A DNA stretch of 64,000 bases, taken from Leeuwenhoekiella parthenopeia. Lineage in GTDB: Bacteria > Bacteroidota > Bacteroidia > Flavobacteriales > Flavobacteriaceae. How positions within the stretch are numbered: the stretch's first letter is position 1; each line of letters begins with the position of its first letter. A program made the position numbers and the translations under genes. Below are positions 41,309 through 49,553 of this stretch, piece after piece. Where the stretch lies: the NCBI RefSeq assembly GCF_020782115.1, contig NZ_JAJGMW010000003.1, forward strand, positions 1 through 64,000, written 5' to 3'. The notes beneath the pieces were generated by a model that made no database searches, had not been told where the DNA came from, and worked only from the letters and a program-made list of their open reading frames with translations.

Positions 41309-43687
41309 ATGATCCGAGTACACCGCCTTCAGATTTTCTTAGTTGCATTTATGGGTATGTATACAGTCCTTTCTGCGCAAACCTCAAGCCTTTCCGTAGA
41401 AAAAATAATGCAGGACCCCAAGTGGATGGGTACGTTCCCCGAAAATGTAAACTGGGATACGCAAAGCAAAACCATCTATTTTGACTATAATCCCGAAGGA
41501 AACCCTGCAGACAGTCTTTATAAGATCAGTATCAATAATCCGGATAAGATTGAAAAAGTAAATCTGGCGGAGCGCAAGGCGATGCCGGGCCGTTATGGTA
41601 CCTGGAATACCGCTCACACCAAAAAATTATACACCGAAGATGGCGCGCTTTGGGTTTACGACCTTAAGAACGACCGCCCCAAAGAACTTATTGATCTGGG
41701 AGGTCGCATTGGCAATTACACGTTTCTGGCAGACGAAAGTCAAATTGCTTTTGAATACGATAACAATGCCTATGTTTTGGATACCAAAACGGGAACGCTA
41801 AGCAAAATCACCAACATCAGGGAAGGCAAGGCTCCTGAAGACAGAGCCAAAAAACTATCGGAAAAAGACCAGTGGCTCAAGGATGAGAATTTAAGCCTGC
41901 TTCAAATTGTACGCGAACGGGAAGAGCAGGATTCGATCTCTAAAGCCTACCGCGAAATGACGGCAGATCCTGATCCCTATACCTTTTACGCCGGGGATGA
42001 GTCGGTTAGCGGCCTACAGGTGAGTCCTAAAGCGGATTTTGTGACGATTATGCTGATGCAGCGTGATCGGGGCGAAAGCACCAACGTACCCAATTATGTA
42101 GATGCCAGCGGCTATACACAGGATTTGCGGGCGCGCAGCAAAGTAGGTGACGATAACACCGAAAATTCCCTTGCCATTTACAACATCAAAAAAGACACGG
42201 TTTATAAGGTAGATACCTCAAAACTCCCCGGAATCACAGACCTTCCCGATTATACAAGCGATTATCCTGACCGCGAGTGGGAAGAAAAAGAACGCGATGT
42301 CATCATCTCACAGGCTGTATTTTCAGACGACGGCAGCAAGGCTATTGTGAACATTCGATCTAAAGACAACAAAGACCGGTGGATTGCTTTCCTCAACCTC
42401 GAAGACGGAAGCCTCCAAACCCTCGATCGCCAGCGTGACGAAGCCTGGATTGCCGGACCCGGAATCGGCTGGTCTTTTGGCGGCGGAACTCTGGGCTGGG
42501 TACCGGATAACAAGCATATTTACTTTCAGTCTGAGGCCAGCGGCTATTCACACCTCTACCTGCTTGACGTTACTACCGGAACCAAAAAAGCCCTGACCGA
42601 AGGGGAATACGAGGTTTTTGATCCGTTTTTGTCTAAGGATAAAAAATCCTGGTTTTTAACTACTTCAGAAGTAGATCCCGGCGAGCGCCATTTCTACACC
42701 ATGCCGGTTATGGGCGGAAAAATGGAAAAACTCACATCGATGCCCGGCAATAACGAAGTGAGCCTGTCACCTGACGAAAAATATATGGCGATTCGTCATT
42801 CGTATAGCAACAAGCCCTGGGAATTATACCTGAAGAAAACCGGTTCAAAAGCCGAAGCCAAACAGCTTACCTCAGGCCAGTCTGAAGCTTTTAAAAGTTA
42901 CACCTGGCGCGTACCGCAAAACATCAGATTTAAAGCTGAAGACGGAGCGATGGTTCCGGCAAGACTGTATGTTCCGGATGCTTCGGTAAAAAACAACGCT
43001 GCTATAGTATTTGTACACGGAGCCGGCTATCTCCAAAACGCCCACAAATGGTGGTCCAGCTATTTTAGAGAATATATGTTCAACAATATGCTCACCGATC
43101 TGGGATACACCGTAATTGATATTGATTACCGCGCCAGCTCAGGTTATGGCCGCGACTGGAGGACAGGTATTTACCGTCATATGGGCGGAAAAGATTTGTC
43201 TGATCAGGTTGATGGGGTGAAATACCTTATTGAGAACTACGATATTGATCCTGATAAAGTAGGGATTTATGGCGGAAGCTATGGCGGTTTTATTACCCTT
43301 ATGGCCTTATTCACCGAAGCTGATACGTTTAAGGCCGGTGCTGCTTTGCGTTCGGTGACAGACTGGGCGCATTACAACCACGGCTATACGGCAAATATTC
43401 TTAACGAACCCACCCAGGACCCCATCGCGTACAAACGCTCCTCGCCTATTTATTTCGCCGAAGGCTTAAAAGGTGATTTACTCATAGAGCACGGAATGGT
43501 AGATACCAACGTGCATTTTCAGGATGTGGTAAGGCTTACTCAACGCCTGATCGAGTTAGGAAAAGACAACTGGGAACTTGCAGTTTACCCGGTAGAGGAT
43601 CACAGTTTTATAGAAGCCAGCAGCTGGACCGATGAGTACAAGCGTATTCTGAAGCTTTTTAATGAGAGTCTTTTAGGTATAAAATAA
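41309..43687 (+). CDS. S9-family (prolyl oligopeptidase-like) secreted peptidase
   Basis: 792 residues, signal peptide (about 1-24, ending LSAQ). A beta-propeller (about 40-520) is followed by the alpha/beta-hydrolase domain (about 540-790): YVPDASVKNNAAIVFVHGAG, DYRASSGYGRDWRTGIYRHM, nucleophile Ser in GIYGGSYGGFITLM (about 655), Asp in IEHGMVDTNVHFQD and His in PVEDHSF. It resembles acylaminoacyl peptidases and DPP IV-like enzymes that trim peptides in the periplasm. It is transcribed divergently from the broken reductase and ends at a terminator shared with the next gene. Confidence 0.92.
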   Translation: MIRVHRLQIFLVAFMGMYTVLSAQTSSLSVEKIMQDPKWMGTFPENVNWDTQSKTIYFDYNPEGNPADSLYKISINNPDKIEKVNLAERKAMPGRYGTWNTAHTKKLYTEDGALWVYDLKNDRPKELIDLGGRIGNYTFLADESQIAFEYDNNAYVLDTKTGTLSKITNIREGKAPEDRAKKLSEKDQWLKDENLSLLQIVREREEQDSISKAYREMTADPDPYTFYAGDESVSGLQVSPKADFVTIMLMQRDRGESTNVPNYVDASGYTQDLRARSKVGDDNTENSLAIYNIKKDTVYKVDTSKLPGITDLPDYTSDYPDREWEEKERDVIISQAVFSDDGSKAIVNIRSKDNKDRWIAFLNLEDGSLQTLDRQRDEAWIAGPGIGWSFGGGTLGWVPDNKHIYFQSEASGYSHLYLLDVTTGTKKALTEGEYEVFDPFLSKDKKSWFLTTSEVDPGERHFYTMPVMGGKMEKLTSMPGNNEVSLSPDEKYMAIRHSYSNKPWELYLKKTGSKAEAKQLTSGQSEAFKSYTWRVPQNIRFKAEDGAMVPARLYVPDASVKNNAAIVFVHGAGYLQNAHKWWSSYFREYMFNNMLTDLGYTVIDIDYRASSGYGRDWRTGIYRHMGGKDLSDQVDGVKYLIENYDIDPDKVGIYGGSYGGFITLMALFTEADTFKAGAALRSVTDWAHYNHGYTANILNEPTQDPIAYKRSSPIYFAEGLKGDLLIEHGMVDTNVHFQDVVRLTQRLIELGKDNWELAVYPVEDHSFIEASSWTDEYKRILKLFNESLLGIK

Positions 43688-43695
43688 CAATCTAC

Positions 43696-43723
43696 AACCC
43701 CGGGCTAGTGTCTGGGGTTTTTT
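43696..43723 (+). terminator. Terminator after the S9 peptidase, overlapping the next gene's end
   Basis: AACCCC/GGGGTT stem with a 12-base loop, followed by six T on the plus strand. The stem contains the last codons and stop of the convergent DUF1206 gene. Confidence 0.7.
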
Positions 43724-44505
43724 CTAAAGGTCTGGAGATTTCGATAGCGTACTTCAACAAAAACGTAGCAAGCATAAATAATAAAACCCAGGGCAATTAC
43801 ACCAAGTGTCCAGTTGCCAAATAAATATTCCATAACCGAGAAGGCAGCTTCTTTATTGGTATCCTCCAGATCCCGATTGGTAAAAGCCGAGTCCCACAAT
43901 AAAAACGAAGCGATACCCAGGGTAATGCCACGGGAAGCATAGCCTGTCATTCCGCAGATTAAAATGAGGTTTTTGTAAAGCGGATTTAGGTTTTCAATCC
44001 TTATGGTTTTGGCAAACTTTCGGGAAATGGCGATGTAAAACTCATTTAATGTGGCGCCGAGCATACCTACTGCGATAGCCATGATCGTGTATTTACCCAG
44101 ATCAGATTGAATAAGTTGTTGCATATCGGTCTCCTTCAGCCAGGATGATGTTTCCGGATTTAAAGCAACAAACAGGGCACTCACAGCCAGAAAAGCGTAA
44201 ACCAGTCCGCCAAAACCAAAACCAATTCGTTCTGCGATTCCGGTTAAATCATTTCCGAACTCACGGCGATCTGCGATACTTTCAAAAACACGCCAAAACA
44301 CATAACCCGATAAGGCTATAGCCCATAAAATGAGCAGGGCTCTGCCTAAAGTGTTCCCGGCTAAGAAATTCATCAGCGTAAAACTTCCGGCCTTAAACCC
44401 ACCCAGATTGAATGCAGCCATTGAAGTAAAAACGCCAATAGCCAAAAAAAGCACAGCCTTTGCAAAAAGACCTGCACGGGCAAAAAAAAGAAATTTCGTA
44501 TTCAA
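43705..44505 (-). CDS. DUF1206 family membrane protein
   Basis: 266 residues with six hydrophobic segments arranged as three tandem two-helix units, each starting with an aromatic/Arg-Gly patch (FFARAGLFAKAVLFLAIGVF, IAERIGFGFGGLVYAFLAVS, LILICGMTGYASRGITLGIA), which is the DUF1206 triple-repeat pattern. Linkers are short. There is no known function; it is a cytoplasmic-membrane protein. It is convergent with the S9 peptidase gene. No other functional clue is visible around it. Confidence 0.85.
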   Translation of the reverse strand: MNTKFLFFARAGLFAKAVLFLAIGVFTSMAAFNLGGFKAGSFTLMNFLAGNTLGRALLILWAIALSGYVFWRVFESIADRREFGNDLTGIAERIGFGFGGLVYAFLAVSALFVALNPETSSWLKETDMQQLIQSDLGKYTIMAIAVGMLGATLNEFYIAISRKFAKTIRIENLNPLYKNLILICGMTGYASRGITLGIASFLLWDSAFTNRDLEDTNKEAAFSVMEYLFGNWTLGVIALGFIIYACYVFVEVRYRNLQTFRKNPRH

Positions 44506-44620
44506 GCGGTCGTTGGGTGTGATGCGATTAAAAAGCTAAACTACTCAACCCTAACCTAAAAGATTGATAAAGAAGTGTTATTTAGGAAAAGGAAAATTGA
44601 AAAACCTCAATAAGCCGGTT

Positions 44621-45445
44621 TTAGTAATTAAATCCAAAAAAACCATCGGTAATCTGAACGGTAGCCGCACCCTGAGCTGTAAACTGAAAGGTTCCGCCAA
44701 CAGATTTTTGAGCAATGTTGTTAGAAATTATAGTAACCGTGCCCGACTGCACCTGAGGATTGAATGCTCCCGAAATGTAAGAAGCCTGATAGGGGCTGTT
44801 CACATTAAAATCGGTTAGGTCATAAATCCCGGGCTCTATATTTCGCGGAAAGCGCAAACGAACGATCACCGAGTTTGTGCTACCCACCCCGATGATGATC
44901 CCGTTAGCTTCAGAAGAATAGCTCACTTCAGGCGTAAAGGGATTCCCCTGAATTTTACAGCCAAAAGCGCTCTCCACAACCGGAAGAATTACAGGTGGTG
45001 GTGGTTCTTTAAGAAAAGGTACCTCGTAAAAATAACCCCGTGTAAAATAGACTTCAGTATCATCTGCAGGTGCTACAGCCCTAAACCGAAACGAACCGGT
45101 ATACAAACTATCATCAATGCGCTCAACCACAACCTCACCTTCGCCGTCAAAACGGGTACTGTATTGCTTGCCATCTGCCTCGTAAAAATCGGCTATGGCG
45201 GCAGAGCCTGCACTAAGATCAAATACTCCGGTCCCGTAAGCCGGCAACTTAAGATCTACACGCTCGCCGTTGAGACTTCCTGAGATGATTACCTCATTTG
45301 CATCGGTTAGTTGAGCGCGGGTACCCACAGCCTTAAAAAAAAGGGTGTCTTTAATACCTTGAAATGCAGGGGTATTGAAGGTGACGTCATCTGCACAGGA
45401 TACCAACAACAGACTCAAAATAGCAAAAAGAAAAGGCCTGATCAT
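44621..45445 (-). CDS. Putative lipoprotein with two tandem DUF6252-like beta domains
   Basis: 274 residues from the ATG at 45445 (MIRPFLFAILSLLLVSC), whose Cys at 17 is a lipobox; an ATG at 45505 would place 20 extra residues before the signal. The mature part has two similar halves of about 105 residues. Both contain a VIISG/GIIIGVG strand, a G-V/I-F/Y-D-L turn (GTGVFDLSAGS, EPGIYDLTDFN), a GSFRF/GTFQF strand and a terminal TRGYF/TDGFF. This is the pattern I associate with flavobacterial DUF6252 lipoproteins. Between the halves is a proline-rich linker (KEPPPPVILPV). Function unknown, likely outer-membrane or periplasmic. Confidence 0.65.
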   Translation of the reverse strand: MIRPFLFAILSLLLVSCADDVTFNTPAFQGIKDTLFFKAVGTRAQLTDANEVIISGSLNGERVDLKLPAYGTGVFDLSAGSAAIADFYEADGKQYSTRFDGEGEVVVERIDDSLYTGSFRFRAVAPADDTEVYFTRGYFYEVPFLKEPPPPVILPVVESAFGCKIQGNPFTPEVSYSSEANGIIIGVGSTNSVIVRLRFPRNIEPGIYDLTDFNVNSPYQASYISGAFNPQVQSGTVTIISNNIAQKSVGGTFQFTAQGAATVQITDGFFGFNY

Positions 45446-45497
45446 CAACAATGTAATTAAGGGACTGCAAATTACTAATTTTACGGGCTTTAAACGC

Positions 45498-45527
45498 ATT
45501 GACAAACAGAAAATTGTAGTATATTTG
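45498..45527 (+). promoter_or_regulatory. rpsP operon promoter
   Basis: ATTG at 45498-45501, 18 bases, then TATATTTG at 45520-45527, a perfect match to the Bacteroidota TAnnTTTG -7 box. Predicted start near 45534. Confidence 0.75.
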
Positions 45528-45528
45528 C

Positions 45529-45606
45529 GCCCTCAATAAAGAGAGCAATCTGCTTAACGTTAGGCAGAGGGCTTATTTTTAAATTATAACCGGGGTCGGG
45601 TACCCC
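45529..45606 (+). promoter_or_regulatory. Structured leader of rpsP mRNA (candidate ribosomal-protein leader)
   Basis: GCCCTC (45529-45534) can pair with GAGGGC (45567-45572) around an inner CTGC/GCAG stem (45550-45553 with 45564-45567; the two stems share one base). A second hairpin, GGGGT-CGGGT-ACCCC (45592-45606), ends 14 bases before the start codon. Such a leader could allow S16 feedback control. The outer stem starts very near the predicted transcription start, so it may be only partly transcribed. Confidence 0.4.
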
Positions 45607-45620
45607 AAAAATTAATTTTT

Positions 45621-46154
45621 ATGCCAGTAAAAATCAGATTACAAAGACACGGTAAAAAAGGAAAACCTTTTTACTGGGTAGTAGCCGCAGACACGCGTGC
45701 TAAACGTGATGGTAAATTCTTAGAAAAACTAGGAACTTACAATCCAAACACCAATCCTGCGACTATTGACCTGGACGTAGATTCATCTGTAAAATGGTTG
45801 CAAAACGGGGCTCAGCCTACCGAAACTGCAAAACGTTTACTTTCTTACACTGGGGTATTGCTTAAAAATCACCTTGCCGGTGGTGTGCGTAAAGGCGCAT
45901 TAACCGAAGAGCAGGCTGAAGAAAAGTTCAACGCCTGGGTTGAAGAAAAAGCATCTAAAATTGATGCAAAAAAAGAAAACCTTTCTAAAGAACAGCAAAA
46001 GGTACGTAAAGAGGCTTTAGCTGCTGAAAAAGCTGCTAATGAAGCTCGTATCGCCGCTGCTCAACCTCAAGAGGAAGAAGCCGTAGAAGCTCCTGAAGCT
46101 GCTACTGAAGAAGCTCCTGCTTCTGAAGAGAACAACGAAGAAGAAGCTAAGTAA
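45621..46154 (+). CDS. rpsP: 30S ribosomal protein S16 with long acidic/alanine-rich tail
   Basis: 177 residues. The first 80 are canonical S16 (MPVKIRLQRHGKKGKPFYWV, LGTYNPNTNPATIDLDVDSS, QPTETAKRLLSY). The remaining 95 or so are a charged extension: a lysine/glutamate helix (WVEEKASKIDAKKENLSKEQ) and then an Ala/Glu/Pro tail (PQEEEAVEAPEAATEEAPAS). Typical S16 is 80-90 residues; extended forms are usual in this bacterial group. The protein binds 16S rRNA during 30S assembly. It is followed by rimM after 12 bases. Confidence 0.97.
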   Translation: MPVKIRLQRHGKKGKPFYWVVAADTRAKRDGKFLEKLGTYNPNTNPATIDLDVDSSVKWLQNGAQPTETAKRLLSYTGVLLKNHLAGGVRKGALTEEQAEEKFNAWVEEKASKIDAKKENLSKEQQKVRKEALAAEKAANEARIAAAQPQEEEAVEAPEAATEEAPASEENNEEEAK

Positions 46155-46166
46155 TACTCGTTCACG

Positions 46167-46691
46167 ATGCGCAAAGAAGAATGTTTCTATCTGGGCAAAA
46201 TCGTGCGAAAATTCAGCTTTAAGGGTGAGTTACTGGCTAAGCTAGATACAGACGAACCCGAGGTTTACGAAGAATTGGAATCAGTTTTTGTCGATTTTAA
46301 CGGCAATCTGGTTCCTTTTTTTATTCGTAGTGCACAACTGCACAAATCTACACTGCTCCGCATCGATTTTGAAGACGTAAATACCGAAGAAGATGCAGAT
46401 GACCTGGTCAATGCAGAACTCTACCTGCCGCTTTCTATGTTACCCCAACTGGACGGTACTAAATTTTACTATCACGAGGTTATCGGTTTTACCGTAAAAG
46501 ACGTTTACTATGGGGAAGTAGGTATTATCACCGGGATCAACGACAATACCGCACAGGCTTTATTTGAAATTGATCACAACGGCAAAGAAGTCCTTATCCC
46601 CGTCAACGACGACTTTATCAAAAAAGTAGACCGCAGCACCAAAACCATTACGCTCGATACGCCCGAAGGATTGATTGCTATTTATCTTTAA
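46167..46691 (+). CDS. rimM: 16S rRNA processing / ribosome maturation factor RimM
   Basis: 174 residues: N-terminal RimM beta-barrel (about 5-90, CFYLGKIVRKFSFKGELLAK, DVNTEEDADDLVNAELYLPL) and C-terminal PRC-barrel (about 98-172, YYHEVIGFTVKDVYYGEVGI, VLIPVNDDFIKKVD). RimM helps mature the 30S head, where S13 and S19 bind. It lies in the standard position after rpsP. In related genomes a tRNA methyltransferase gene often follows; here an AT-rich gene is wedged between. Confidence 0.95.
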   Translation: MRKEECFYLGKIVRKFSFKGELLAKLDTDEPEVYEELESVFVDFNGNLVPFFIRSAQLHKSTLLRIDFEDVNTEEDADDLVNAELYLPLSMLPQLDGTKFYYHEVIGFTVKDVYYGEVGIITGINDNTAQALFEIDHNGKEVLIPVNDDFIKKVDRSTKTITLDTPEGLIAIYL

Positions 46692-46696
46692 TACAA

Positions 46697-47419
46697 ATGC
46701 GAAAGCTTATTTATCTTCTAAAATTACTTTCATTTGTTCTAAGCATTTTATCTCTAATATTATTAATATCTGCATTATCAACTGATCTTACTTTCGATTC
46801 AAAAACTGAGTTGAATGTAAGCTTAAATAACATCTATAATTCTGCTCTAAAATACTCCGAGTTATACAGATTATGCTTGATAGTCTCTGCATTTTGGATT
46901 ACCCTAAGACAACTAAGAATTTCTCAAGAAAATCAGGCTAGAAATTTTAACCAGATTGAGTTTATTCAAAATGACATTCTTGACAAGCGAAATAAAGAAA
47001 TAAGAGTAGAAACTTTAAACCAAGTTAAATACTTTCAAAATGAAATTCAAGAAAGTATTGAAGCCTTAATAAACGATCATTTACCAAACTCATTTCCAAT
47101 TATCTGGAGGAATCTTCAAGAAAATCCTATTTCTGAAAATCTCTATCAACATCATCGCAGCTTTTATGATAAGATGACTGCACTAGATAGTCGAAATAAG
47201 AATAAAGTAAATCTGATTTTAAGAAAAATTGACTCATTTTCTGCTTTTTTTCTTCACAGTAGTCTTGATAGTAATTTAGCATTTCAAATTATTGGAAATG
47301 ACTTCCTTAAACAAACTGATCTCCTACTTGGTCCCCTTGCCTTTTTCCGAAAAGATGAGAATTCAACGTATTGTGCTCATTTGTTAGAACTTAAAACTAA
47401 ATGGAGTAATCTCCATTAG
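46697..47419 (+). CDS. Unrecognised two-helix membrane protein, AT-rich, probably acquired
   Basis: 240 residues; family not recognised. Two membrane segments lie at about 7-27 (LLKLLSFVLSILSLILLISA) and about 56-72, then a soluble helical domain rich in N, Q and E (ENQARNFNQIEFIQNDILDK, NEIQESIEALINDHL) follows, with FFLHSSLDSNLAFQIIGNDF near the end. The overall plan, short membrane anchor plus cytosolic helical domain, loosely recalls DUF4760-like and abortive-infection-type membrane proteins. Base composition differs from its neighbours: two sampled 60-base lines have 15 and 17 G+C, against 33 in a sampled line of trmN6. It starts 5 bases after rimM, so it is expressed with the operon. 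Confidence 0.7.
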   Translation: MRKLIYLLKLLSFVLSILSLILLISALSTDLTFDSKTELNVSLNNIYNSALKYSELYRLCLIVSAFWITLRQLRISQENQARNFNQIEFIQNDILDKRNKEIRVETLNQVKYFQNEIQESIEALINDHLPNSFPIIWRNLQENPISENLYQHHRSFYDKMTALDSRNKNKVNLILRKIDSFSAFFLHSSLDSNLAFQIIGNDFLKQTDLLLGPLAFFRKDENSTYCAHLLELKTKWSNLH

Positions 47420-47433
47420 ATAAATACAGCTCT

Positions 47434-48159
47434 GTGTCAAAACCCTTCAAATTCAAACAATTTACGGTTAATCAGGACCGCTGCGCGATGAAGATTGGCA
47501 CAGACGGGGTATTGCTTGGAGCCTGGGCGCCTGTACATCAAAATCCTTTTTCGATACTCGACATCGGTACCGGCACGGGAGTCATCGCACTGATGCTTGC
47601 GCAGTGCTCAGATGCCGAAGTGATTGACGCCCTCGAACTGGATGAAGACGCCTACGAGCAGGCGGTTGACAATTTTGAAGCCTCATCCTGGGGTGATCGC
47701 CTCTTTTGTTATCACGCCCATCTCTATGAATTTGCTACCGAAATTGAAGACACCTACGATCTTATTGTGTGCAATCCGCCCTATTTTGAGGGTAGTACCC
47801 ACCTTGAGGAGCAGCAGGGCTCTGCCCGGGAGCAGGCCCGTTTTGAAGACGCGATGCCTTTTGAACTTTTGGTTGCTTCGGTAAACCAGCTTCTGGAGGA
47901 AACAGGTGTTTTTTGCGTGATTATTCCGCAAATGCGGGAAGAGGAGTTCATAAGCCTGGCGGCGAAAGCAAACCTGTATCCTTTTAAGATCACCCGCGTT
48001 CAGGGAAATCCTGAAGTGCCTGCAAAGCGTACGCTTCTTGCCTTTTCGCGCAATGCTAAAGCCTCATTACAGGAAGATAATCTGATTATCGAAACTGCAC
48101 GGCATCAGTACACCGAAGCCTACCAAAATCTGGTCAGGGATTTTTACCTTAAAATGTAG
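47434..48159 (+). CDS. trmN6: tRNA1(Val) adenine-37 N6-methyltransferase
   Basis: 241 residues with a GTG start (MSKPFKFKQFTVNQDRCAMK). The SAM-binding motif is ILDIGTGTGVIALMLAQC, the acidic ribose ligand is in IDALELDEDAYEQA, and the catalytic N-P-P-Y motif appears in DLIVCNPPYFEGST. This is the YfiC/TrmN6 pattern of N6-adenine methylation on tRNA-Val. It fits a translation-related operon with rpsP and rimM. It has the high GC of the surrounding chromosome, unlike the preceding gene. Confidence 0.9.
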   Translation: MSKPFKFKQFTVNQDRCAMKIGTDGVLLGAWAPVHQNPFSILDIGTGTGVIALMLAQCSDAEVIDALELDEDAYEQAVDNFEASSWGDRLFCYHAHLYEFATEIEDTYDLIVCNPPYFEGSTHLEEQQGSAREQARFEDAMPFELLVASVNQLLEETGVFCVIIPQMREEEFISLAAKANLYPFKITRVQGNPEVPAKRTLLAFSRNAKASLQEDNLIIETARHQYTEAYQNLVRDFYLKM

Positions 48160-48296
48160 CCCGTTATCCTTCTTAAATTTCCGTTTGGAGTAGCATAGGT
48201 TTTAGCATTTTTCTAAATTTAGCAGAAATACAACAGCATTCATTACATCATCTTTAGTGAAAGCTTATAAAACTTTAGAGTTTAACAACAGCGCCT

Positions 48297-49475
48297 ATGA
48301 AACCTGATCTTTTTGAATCACCCGATTACTACAACATTGACGACCTGCTAACCGACGAACATAAACTGGTGCGCAGCGCAGCACGCGACTGGGTTAAGCG
48401 GGAAGTTTCGCCTATTATTGAAGAAGCGGCTCAAAAAGCAGAATTCCCCAAACAAATCATAGGCGGTTTAGCTGAAATAGGCGCTTTTGGTCCCTACATT
48501 CCTGAAGAATACGGCGGTGCCGGCCTGGACCAAATCGCGTATGGCCTCATTATGCAGGAGATTGAACGCGGAGACAGTGGCGTACGCTCTACAGCTTCGG
48601 TACAATCGTCGCTGGTGATGTACCCCATTTACAAATTTGGTTCTGAAGAGCAGCGTAAAAAATACTTACCCAAACTCGCCAGCGGGGAGTTTATGGGATG
48701 TTTTGGCCTCACCGAACCCGATCACGGCTCCAATCCCGGCGGGATGGTGACCAACTTTAAAGATGCCGGTGACCATTATATCCTGAACGGTGCAAAAATG
48801 TGGATTTCCAATTCGCCGTTTGCCGATATCGCTGTGGTCTGGGCAAAAAGTGAAGAAGGCCGCATTCATGGGCTCATCGTCGAGCGTGGTATGGAAGGGT
48901 TCTCAACGCCCGAAACGCATAACAAATGGTCGTTGCGGGCAAGCGCCACCGGCGAACTCATTTTCGACAATGTAAAGGTTCCCAAAGAAAACCTGTTGCC
49001 CAATAAATCGGGACTCGGAGCTCCTTTATTGTGTTTAGATTCTGCCCGCTTCGGTATAGCCTGGGGTGCGATAGGTGCTGCTATGGACTGCTACGATACC
49101 GCTTTGCGCTACGCGAAAGAACGCCAGCAATTTGGCAAACCCATTGGTGCCTTTCAGCTTCAGCAGAAAAAATTGGCCGAAATGATTACCGAAATCACCA
49201 AAGCCCAGCTCCTTGCCTGGCGTCTGGGAACTTTACGCAATGAAGGCAAAGCTACTTCAGCGCAAATTTCAATGGCCAAACGCAACAATGTAGATATGGC
49301 CTTAAAAGTCGCACGCGATGCCCGTCAAATCCTTGGCGGAATGGGCATTACCGGCGAGTACAGCATTATGCGCCATATGATGAATCTGGAAAGCGTGGTA
49401 ACCTATGAAGGCACACACGACATCCACCTGCTTATTACAGGGCTTGACATTACCGGCCTAAATGCTTTTAAGTAA
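48297..49475 (+). CDS. Glutaryl-CoA dehydrogenase-like acyl-CoA dehydrogenase
   Basis: 392 residues, full-length flavin acyl-CoA dehydrogenase. The catalytic Glu lies in VVTYEGTHDIHLLITG near the C-terminus; FAD-contact regions are CFGLTEPDHGSNPGGM and MWISNSPFADIAVVWAK. The N-terminal SVQSSLVMYPIYKFGSEEQR and the arginine in RSTASV near the substrate pocket match glutaryl-CoA dehydrogenases, which oxidise and decarboxylate glutaryl-CoA to crotonyl-CoA in lysine and tryptophan breakdown. It stands alone, 137 bases after trmN6. A saccharopine-dehydrogenase-family gene lies about 12 kb away. Confidence 0.88.
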   Translation: MKPDLFESPDYYNIDDLLTDEHKLVRSAARDWVKREVSPIIEEAAQKAEFPKQIIGGLAEIGAFGPYIPEEYGGAGLDQIAYGLIMQEIERGDSGVRSTASVQSSLVMYPIYKFGSEEQRKKYLPKLASGEFMGCFGLTEPDHGSNPGGMVTNFKDAGDHYILNGAKMWISNSPFADIAVVWAKSEEGRIHGLIVERGMEGFSTPETHNKWSLRASATGELIFDNVKVPKENLLPNKSGLGAPLLCLDSARFGIAWGAIGAAMDCYDTALRYAKERQQFGKPIGAFQLQQKKLAEMITEITKAQLLAWRLGTLRNEGKATSAQISMAKRNNVDMALKVARDARQILGGMGITGEYSIMRHMMNLESVVTYEGTHDIHLLITGLDITGLNAFK

Positions 49476-49529
49476 TCGCATGATAGATATTATCTAACCA
49501 AAATGTACAGGTGTATTGCTGACGTTTAT

Positions 49530-49537
49530 TAATTTTG
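49530..49537 (+). promoter_or_regulatory. -7 promoter box of the DUF3050 gene
   Basis: TAATTTTG matches TAnnTTTG exactly and lies 17 bases before the start codon. No good -33 box is seen at the usual distance. Confidence 0.45.
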
Positions 49538-49553
49538 CCAAAAATTAATTGCG

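Noticed and set aside
43696-43723. Possible operator instead of terminator
   Set aside because: Position after two convergent stops and a T run on the plus strand are better explained by termination.
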